From Candidatus Atribacter hydrocarboniphilus (GTDB lineage Bacteria > Atribacterota > Atribacteria > Atribacterales > Atribacteraceae), in contig DPKX01000297.1 in NCBI GenBank assembly GCA_003542295.1, forward strand, positions 1 to 20,416: a stretch of DNA of 20,416 nt. The letters run 5' to 3'. Within the stretch, counting starts at the first letter, position 1, and every line of letters begins with the position of its first letter. A program made the position numbers and the translations under genes. A model generated the notes under the pieces. It searched no databases. It was not told the DNA's origin and worked only from the letters and a program-made list of their open reading frames with translations. Positions 16,188 through 20,416 of the stretch are shown here, piece by piece.

Positions 16188-16937
16188 CTAACCGAAAAGG
16201 TTATCTAAAGCCATCATAATAATAAAGCCAATCATTAAAGCATAAGTAGAAAGGCGGGAGTGAACCCCGTGATGGGTTTCAGGTATAACTTCATCGCTGA
16301 TAACAAATAACATGGCACCACCAGCCAAAGCCATTCCCAAAGGAAGAAACCAATGTATAAAGGTAACTAAAGATATTCCCAAAAGCCCTCCAATCGGCTC
16401 AACCAAACCAGTAAGAAGGGCATACCCAAAAGCCGAAGTACGACTATATCCCACACCTATTAGAGATATTGCTACCGCCAAACCCTCAGGAATATTTTGC
16501 AGACCAATAGCAGTAGCAACGGTTAGTCCGTTAGAAATATTCTGGGTACCAAAGCTGACCCCAACTGCCATTCCCTCGGGAAAGTTGTGAATAGTAACCG
16601 CCAAAACAAAAAGCCAAATACGTCGAAGGTTCGAGCTTGCCCCTTCTCGACCCATTTCAAAATGCTCATGAGGGATGACTTTATCAACTCCATCTAAAAG
16701 AAGAGCTCCAATTATAATCCCAATTACAGCAATCCACACCCCGCCAATTTCAATAGCCGGAACTAATAAGCTGAAGGCGGTTGCGGCCAACATCACTCCC
16801 GCTGCAAACCCCAAAAGAAGATCTTTTAAGCGATGAGAAAAATGTTGCTTGCGAATAAAAAGAACCGGAATGGCTCCAATTCCTGTTGCACAACCAGCGA
16901 TAAGACTAGCAAGGAAACCAAGAGTGATGTGATTCAA
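16188..16937 (-). CDS. ZIP-family divalent metal transporter
   Basis: A 249-residue inner-membrane protein with about eight hydrophobic segments, the family norm. Both metal-site signatures are present: HNFPEGMAVG (117-126, H117, N118, E121) and QNIPEGLAVA (147-156, Q147, N148, E151), then E180-P in the next helix. A His/Asp-containing stretch (HEHFEMG, 90-96) lies in the cytoplasmic loop and DEVIPETHHGVH near the C-terminus. ZIP proteins usually import zinc, iron or manganese. Start choice: TTG with GGGAGGG six bases upstream. It is the first gene of an operon with a two-component system, an unusual placement suggesting metal-responsive control. A perfect 12-bp palindrome lies about 50 bases upstream. 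Confidence 0.9.
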   Translation of the reverse strand: MNHITLGFLASLIAGCATGIGAIPVLFIRKQHFSHRLKDLLLGFAAGVMLAATAFSLLVPAIEIGGVWIAVIGIIIGALLLDGVDKVIPHEHFEMGREGASSNLRRIWLFVLAVTIHNFPEGMAVGVSFGTQNISNGLTVATAIGLQNIPEGLAVAISLIGVGYSRTSAFGYALLTGLVEPIGGLLGISLVTFIHWFLPLGMALAGGAMLFVISDEVIPETHHGVHSRLSTYALMIGFIIMMALDNLFG

Positions 16938-16971
16938 ACCAATCCCTCCCCAGGACTATCCTCCGATAATT

Positions 16972-17021
16972 AACTTCAATCATTTTATAATATATTATCA
17001 GATATCTATTCTGAAAATATC
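16972..17021 (-). promoter_or_regulatory. Candidate promoter and palindromic operator upstream of the ZIP operon
   Basis: ATAATATATTAT (16987-16998) is a perfect 12-bp palindrome, and AGATATCT (17000-17007) is an 8-bp one beside it. On the minus strand, TTTTCA followed 17 bases later by TATATT gives a weak but correctly spaced -35/-10 pair overlapping both palindromes. AT-rich dyads of this kind are typical of metal-responsive repressor sites, but no specific regulator box can be claimed. Confidence 0.35.
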
Positions 17022-17028
17022 CTCAAAT

Positions 17029-17260
17029 GAATCCCCCCATTGAAGGAGGTTAAGGGGGTGTGCCTTTAATCCGTCATCCAGATTGGTGTTTTCCCGAGCG
17101 AGGATCTCGTCTTTTGTATTTCTTTGATTTTAAAAATACTTTAAAGGGATGAGATTCTTACGTCGCAAAATACGCTCCTTAGAATGATGAAGTGAGTGGA
17201 TGAGATTGCCACAACGTCCAACTAAAGAACAGTTGAATTCCTCGCAATGACGGTTTTAGA
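17029..17260. repeat. Mosaic of REP-like dispersed repeat elements
   Basis: This stretch holds three short modules that look like non-coding dispersed repeats rather than decayed genes. The first is a C-rich/G-rich hairpin (CCCCCC at 17033-17038 and GGGGG at 17054-17058). The second and third both begin GGATGAGATT (17147-17156 and 17198-17207) followed by an ACGTC box. In one, ATTCT pairs with AGAAT; in the other, ATTGC pairs with GCAAT, so each can fold as a long imperfect hairpin. Sequences of this general type are scattered between genes in many environmental bacterial genomes. Copy number here cannot be judged from one window. Confidence 0.55.
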
Positions 17261-17276
17261 TAAGTAGTCATCCTCA

Positions 17277-17301
17277 TCTCATGCCACTTGGTGGCATGAG
17301 A
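17277..17301. repeat. Perfect 11-bp hairpin downstream of bioY
   Basis: TCTCATGCCAC (17277-17287) and GTGGCATGAGA (17291-17301) form an 11-bp perfect stem with a three-base loop. It lies 24 bases beyond the bioY stop. Neither strand has an immediate T-run, so it is not a classic intrinsic terminator. It may be a transcript-end structure or part of the neighbouring repeat mosaic. Confidence 0.6.
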
Positions 17302-17324
17302 GTCTATCTTCCAAATCTTTTTTT

Positions 17325-17876
17325 CTATTTACCTCGCAATGGTTTGGCTTTCCATACGATTAAAAATACAACAATAGCCTTTAAAATATCTCCCCCGATA
17401 AAGGGGAAAAATCCGGTTTTTAGGGTATATCCAATTGAAATTTGCGCTTGTACAACGAATTTCATAATCACCCACAAATAAATGAGACCTGGCACATAAG
17501 GCAAACTTACTGCAGCAAAACTTAAGAAAAGTATATAATAAAAACTTGCCTTTCTTCTTTTTTGTACAATCCAGGAAAACAAAGGAGAAAGAAACAAATA
17601 ACCCAGGAGGAAACCAAAGGTAGGTCTTAAGATGTAACTGGGGCCACCATAAGGTGGAGTAGCAAATACCGGAACACCCATTAATCCTAATAGAACATAA
17701 ATCAACCATCCGAAACCATTTTCAAGGGGCGTAAATAAAAGAGTTCCCAATACATAAATTCCCGGAAGCAGGCTAAATGGGACAATCGCTGAACCAAATC
17801 GAATCAATTGGGTTGTGACCACGGCAATGGCACATAAAAAAGCACTCCTTACAAGATTACGAGGAGAAAGATTCAC
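17325..17876 (-). CDS. bioY: BioY family biotin transporter substrate-binding (S) component
   Basis: A 183-residue membrane protein with about six hydrophobic segments, matching BioY length. Family features include IVPFSLLPGIYVLGTLLF (about 31-48), LLGLMGVPVFA (about 62-72) and the conserved turn GGPSYILRPTFGFLLGYLF (77-95). BioY is the high-affinity biotin-binding subunit, working alone or with the shared ECF transporter ATPases and EcfT, none of which are here. Its ATG overlaps the birA TGA as ATGA, so uptake and use of biotin are translationally coupled. No biotin synthesis genes are in view, which fits an organism scavenging biotin. Confidence 0.9.
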   Translation of the reverse strand: MNLSPRNLVRSAFLCAIAVVTTQLIRFGSAIVPFSLLPGIYVLGTLLFTPLENGFGWLIYVLLGLMGVPVFATPPYGGPSYILRPTFGFLLGYLFLSPLFSWIVQKRRKASFYYILFLSFAAVSLPYVPGLIYLWVIMKFVVQAQISIGYTLKTGFFPFIGGDILKAIVVFLIVWKAKPLRGK

Positions 17877-18688
17877 CGTGTTTCTCCCCCATCGGACCCG
17901 AAGCTCAATTGTGTCTGAGTTTCATTATGTGAGGCTATTGAAACTTCGCCCCAGGATAATCGATATCTTTCTTCCTCGCGAATCACCCAAAGCCCTCCAT
18001 TTTCATCAATTCTTTCTGCTCGAGCTTGATATCTATTTCCCTGTTTTTCATAGGTTACTAAACGTCCCAATACCATGGAGCGTTTAGTGTACTCTTTAAG
18101 CAGGGGTTGTATTTTGTTATTATTTATCCAATTACAATACCAAGAAGAAAAAATTGTTAAAAATTCCTGCAGAAATAAATCGGTAGCAATTTCTTTTTCC
18201 CCTTCTATGAAAAGAGAAGTTGCTATTTCTCGAAGTTTTTGAGGAAAGTTCTCTTTTTTGACGTTTAAATTTACACCAACACCGGCAATTATCCACTGTA
18301 ATCGATCAGATCGAACAGCATTTTCTAGTAAAATTCCGGCTATTTTTTTCTCATTCAAATAAACATCGTTAGGCCATTTAAGTTGCGGATGAAAGCCCAG
18401 TTTTTCCATGGCCTGTGCCAAGCTTAAACTAATAATTAAAGCAAGTTGTGGACAATGTTCGGGATTCTTATTCACCGGCCTGAGCAACAAAGAAAAAGTT
18501 AAACACTCCCCGGGGACCGAGAGCCAGCGTTTTCCATCCCTGCCTCTCCCAGCGGTTTGTTGATCGGCCACTACCAACAATTCTTTAGGTTCTCCCTGCT
18601 CAGCAAATTGACGAGCCAATTGATTTGTCGAATCAACTGTGGAATAATGAAGAATTTGAAAGTTTTGATACGATTTCACATAATTCAC
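17873..18688 (-). CDS. birA: Biotin-[acetyl-CoA-carboxylase] ligase, monofunctional (no HTH)
   Basis: A 271-residue biotin protein ligase that forms biotinyl-AMP and transfers biotin to a lysine of biotin-carrier domains. The catalytic core shows DSTNQLARQ (19-27), the biotinyl-AMP loop QQTAGRGRDGKRW (43-55), LKWPNDVY (103-110), KKIAGILLE (114-122) and GVGVNLN (136-142). A C-terminal SH3-like domain (about 215-256) ends with LSWGEVSI. There is no N-terminal DNA-binding domain, so unlike E. coli BirA it should not act as a repressor. The GTG start lacks a strong ribosome site. A TATAAT at 18716-18711 on the minus strand may be its -10, though no good -35 accompanies it. It is the first gene of the birA-bioY pair. 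Confidence 0.93.
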   Translation of the reverse strand: MNYVKSYQNFQILHYSTVDSTNQLARQFAEQGEPKELLVVADQQTAGRGRDGKRWLSVPGECLTFSLLLRPVNKNPEHCPQLALIISLSLAQAMEKLGFHPQLKWPNDVYLNEKKIAGILLENAVRSDRLQWIIAGVGVNLNVKKENFPQKLREIATSLFIEGEKEIATDLFLQEFLTIFSSWYCNWINNNKIQPLLKEYTKRSMVLGRLVTYEKQGNRYQARAERIDENGGLWVIREEERYRLSWGEVSIASHNETQTQLSFGSDGGETR

Positions 18689-18912
18689 CGCTTTGTAATT
18701 TTCGGATTTAATTATAAGCCTGTCTTTATTTTGCAGAAAAATTTTGTGCTATTCATTCATATACTTACCTTCACACAACCTGGTATTTTCCCCCCATAAT
18801 GAAGAAAAAAGCAAGTTTTGTAATATCTAAAATCAATCTTTTGTGGTGAAAAAGGGTAAACTTAAAAGTAATATAAAAGTTGGATGATTGTCGTTAGTCG
18901 TTTTTCATTGTG

Positions 18913-19986
18913 TTAAAACCGTTCGCTGGCCTTATTTGTCTCGGGTAAAATGGTTGGCTTGGATTTCAATACGGTTTGAAAAAAAATAATCCCACCTACA
19001 ATAAGTGGAAAATAAAATGTTATTATTCTCCATAAAATTACAAATATTCCGATTCGTTGTGCTGTTGTATAGGGCACAAAAACCGAAGCAATTGATGCCT
19101 CAACACCACCACTGGAACCAGGTGTAGGTATTAAAGAAAAAATGTAATTAAGCGGAATTTGTATGCCGATAACTTTAATTGGATGTACCAATATCCCCAG
19201 AGACCATAAAACCCAAAAAGCCACCATAAATATTGCTATGTAGCGTAAATTATAAAAAAGAAGATTCCAAGCTAAATATTGAGGTTTTTTAAGAAATAGA
19301 ATCGAAAATCCTCTTCGGAAGTCATCAAAAAATTCCTCAACCCAGGCTCGAACCGCTGCCTCAGAAAACTTTGCCTTTCGGAAGTATCGCTTTACAAAGT
19401 TAATCCCCCAATTGGTGAGACGGTACAGAACTTGAGGACGGTATAGAAAGTAAAACAACAAGAACATGATGATCGAGTAGAATGTTGCAAAGGTATAGAG
19501 CAGCTTAAGAAGAATGCCTTGTAGGGCAACTCGAATATCAAAGAGAAAAATAAAGACAACAATTAAAAGAAGGAGGCTGACTTGATAGAGAATACCGCAG
19601 ACTACCACCAGGCTTCCGGCTTCTCCCCAGGTAAGCCCCGAACGGCCAAGAACATACATTTGGGTAGGACTCCCGCCTATCATAAATGGTGTAATTGAAG
19701 ACATAAAATATGCCGAAAGAACTGATCGGAGAGAATCACGAAAAAGTATAGCTTTCCCCCAAGCTCGAACTGTTATAAAAATTCTAAGTGCATCAAAAGT
19801 CCAGGCTCCTATCATGCAAAGCGCACCGGCAATCAGGGGTATTATTTTAAATGACAAGTCTGGCACGGTAGTTTCTCGATAGGAAAAATATGAAAAAATG
19901 AAAACCATCGTTCCTAAACTTATAACAATTGAGTAGCAGACTCTTTTAGTTATTTTATTCTTTTCAAAGGTCGGTTTAATTTTCAC
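18913..19986 (-). CDS. UPF0104 / lysylphosphatidylglycerol synthase transmembrane (flippase-like) family protein
   Basis: An integral membrane protein of 357 residues with about eight hydrophobic segments. The signature near the C-terminus is FSLIPTPGSSGGVEASIASV followed by RIGIFVILWRIITFYFPLIVGG, typical of UPF0104, the family that includes the flippase domain of MprF. The MprF catalytic synthase domain is absent, so only the membrane part is present. Stand-alone members are poorly characterised; transport or flipping of lipids or a role in surface glycolipids is usually proposed. Start choice: GTG at 19986 with AAAAGGA eight bases upstream; a GTG at 20019 would add 11 residues with no ribosome site. 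A paralogue precedes it in tandem, ending at 20032. Confidence 0.85.
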   Translation of the reverse strand: MKIKPTFEKNKITKRVCYSIVISLGTMVFIFSYFSYRETTVPDLSFKIIPLIAGALCMIGAWTFDALRIFITVRAWGKAILFRDSLRSVLSAYFMSSITPFMIGGSPTQMYVLGRSGLTWGEAGSLVVVCGILYQVSLLLLIVVFIFLFDIRVALQGILLKLLYTFATFYSIIMFLLFYFLYRPQVLYRLTNWGINFVKRYFRKAKFSEAAVRAWVEEFFDDFRRGFSILFLKKPQYLAWNLLFYNLRYIAIFMVAFWVLWSLGILVHPIKVIGIQIPLNYIFSLIPTPGSSGGVEASIASVFVPYTTAQRIGIFVILWRIITFYFPLIVGGIIFFQTVLKSKPTILPETNKASERF

Positions 19987-20031
19987 CTTATTTTCCTTTT
20001 TTATAGAATAAATACCCACTAATTAAAATTC

Positions 20032-20416
20032 TTAATCGTTCTTTTCTTCCCTTGGTAATTGAGAACAGTATTTATCAACCGCAGGTTTTTTCATACCGGT
20101 AATGATTCGAAAAAAAACATATCCTCCTAGAAAGAGGGGAAAATAAAATGTAGCAATTCGCCATAATAAAATATACATCCCTACCCTTTGGGGTCCAGCG
20201 AAACGAAGAAAAACCGAAGTCACTGTGAGCTCTACTCCACCACTAGCTCCCGGAGTAGGAATAAAACCAAATATATAGTATAATGGAATTTGGGCGCTGA
20301 TAACTCTTAAATAGGGAGAATTCACCCCTAAGGCCTTAAGAATGCAAAAACCTACTGAGAAAAATAGTATAAAATAAATAATGTAACAGCCAAGATTCCA
20401 AGCTAAATATTGAGGT
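20032..20416 (-). CDS. UPF0104 / flippase-like family protein, partial (C-terminal end; continues beyond window)
   Basis: The minus-strand frame is open from the window end to the stop at 20032, so only the last 127 or so residues are seen. They include PQYLAWNLGCYIIYFILFFS, then IPLYYIFGFIPTPGASGGVE and RVGMYILLWRIATFYFPLFL. This aligns along its whole visible length with the downstream paralogue ending at 18913, including the PTPG(A/S)SGGVE signature. The tail is charged and short. The two genes are head-to-tail with about 45 bases between stop and chosen start, probably one operon made by tandem duplication. A GTG at 20325 is internal and should not be taken as the start. Confidence 0.85.
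   Translation of the reverse strand, partial: PQYLAWNLGCYIIYFILFFSVGFCILKALGVNSPYLRVISAQIPLYYIFGFIPTPGASGGVELTVTSVFLRFAGPQRVGMYILLWRIATFYFPLFLGGYVFFRIITGMKKPAVDKYCSQLPREEKND

Noticed and set aside
20032..20325. Stand-alone 97-residue protein starting at GTG 20325
   Set aside because: The frame is open to the window end and aligns upstream of this GTG with the paralogue, so it is the tail of a longer gene.

Overview
This is an AT-rich window from what looks like a diderm (Gram-negative-type) bacterium. The evidence is an LptF/LptG-family permease, a lipoprotein with a clear lipobox, and several Sec signal peptides. The mix of LacI and ROK sugar-type regulators, biotin salvage genes and tandem UPF0104/flippase-like membrane proteins would fit an anaerobic heterotroph such as a member of Atribacterota. 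That placement is only an impression from gene content; no marker gene here settles it. Almost everything lies on the minus strand. The plus strand carries only a LeuB-like dehydrogenase and a YigZ-family protein.

Layout from left to right. (1) 1-723: a LacI-family regulator broken by a frameshift at a six-base G/C run. (2) 856-1422: a small membrane-anchored methyltransferase resembling FAM173/ATPSCKMT. (3) About 1460-2021: apparently empty DNA that is in fact a decayed lipB (octanoyltransferase) pseudogene. (4) 2066-2159: tRNA-Ser(GCU) with encoded CCA and a good promoter. (5) 2264-3046: a FliA/WhiG-type sigma factor. (6) 3149-4390: a ROK-family repressor. (7) 4679-5608: a GalE-like NAD-dependent epimerase, divergent from (8) the LeuB-like dehydrogenase at 5773-6831, whose promoter lies inside a conspicuous dyad.

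The centrepiece is a tight six-gene minus-strand cluster at 6888-11918. In transcription order it holds an LptF/LptG permease, a secreted TPR protein, a TPR lipoprotein, an ECF sigma factor, a membrane protein with an anti-sigma-like N-terminus and a glycogen-binding-type (CBM48/E-set) C-terminus, and a secreted helical-repeat protein. The first three overlap by a few bases and the others follow at gaps of 2 to about 100 bases. I read it as an envelope-biogenesis and surface-sensing operon in which a periplasmic CBM48 module may control an ECF sigma factor.

Further right come a split chromate transporter pair (12412-13478) and the divergent YigZ gene (13527-14159). A ZIP metal transporter, response regulator and histidine kinase form an operon (14188-16937). 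A repeat-filled intergenic stretch (16938-17324) precedes a translationally coupled birA-bioY pair (17325-18688), and two tandem UPF0104-type membrane proteins follow, the second cut by the window end. Intact biotin salvage beside a dead lipB suggests that this lineage keeps biotin uptake and protein biotinylation but has lost this route of lipoylation, unless another copy exists elsewhere.
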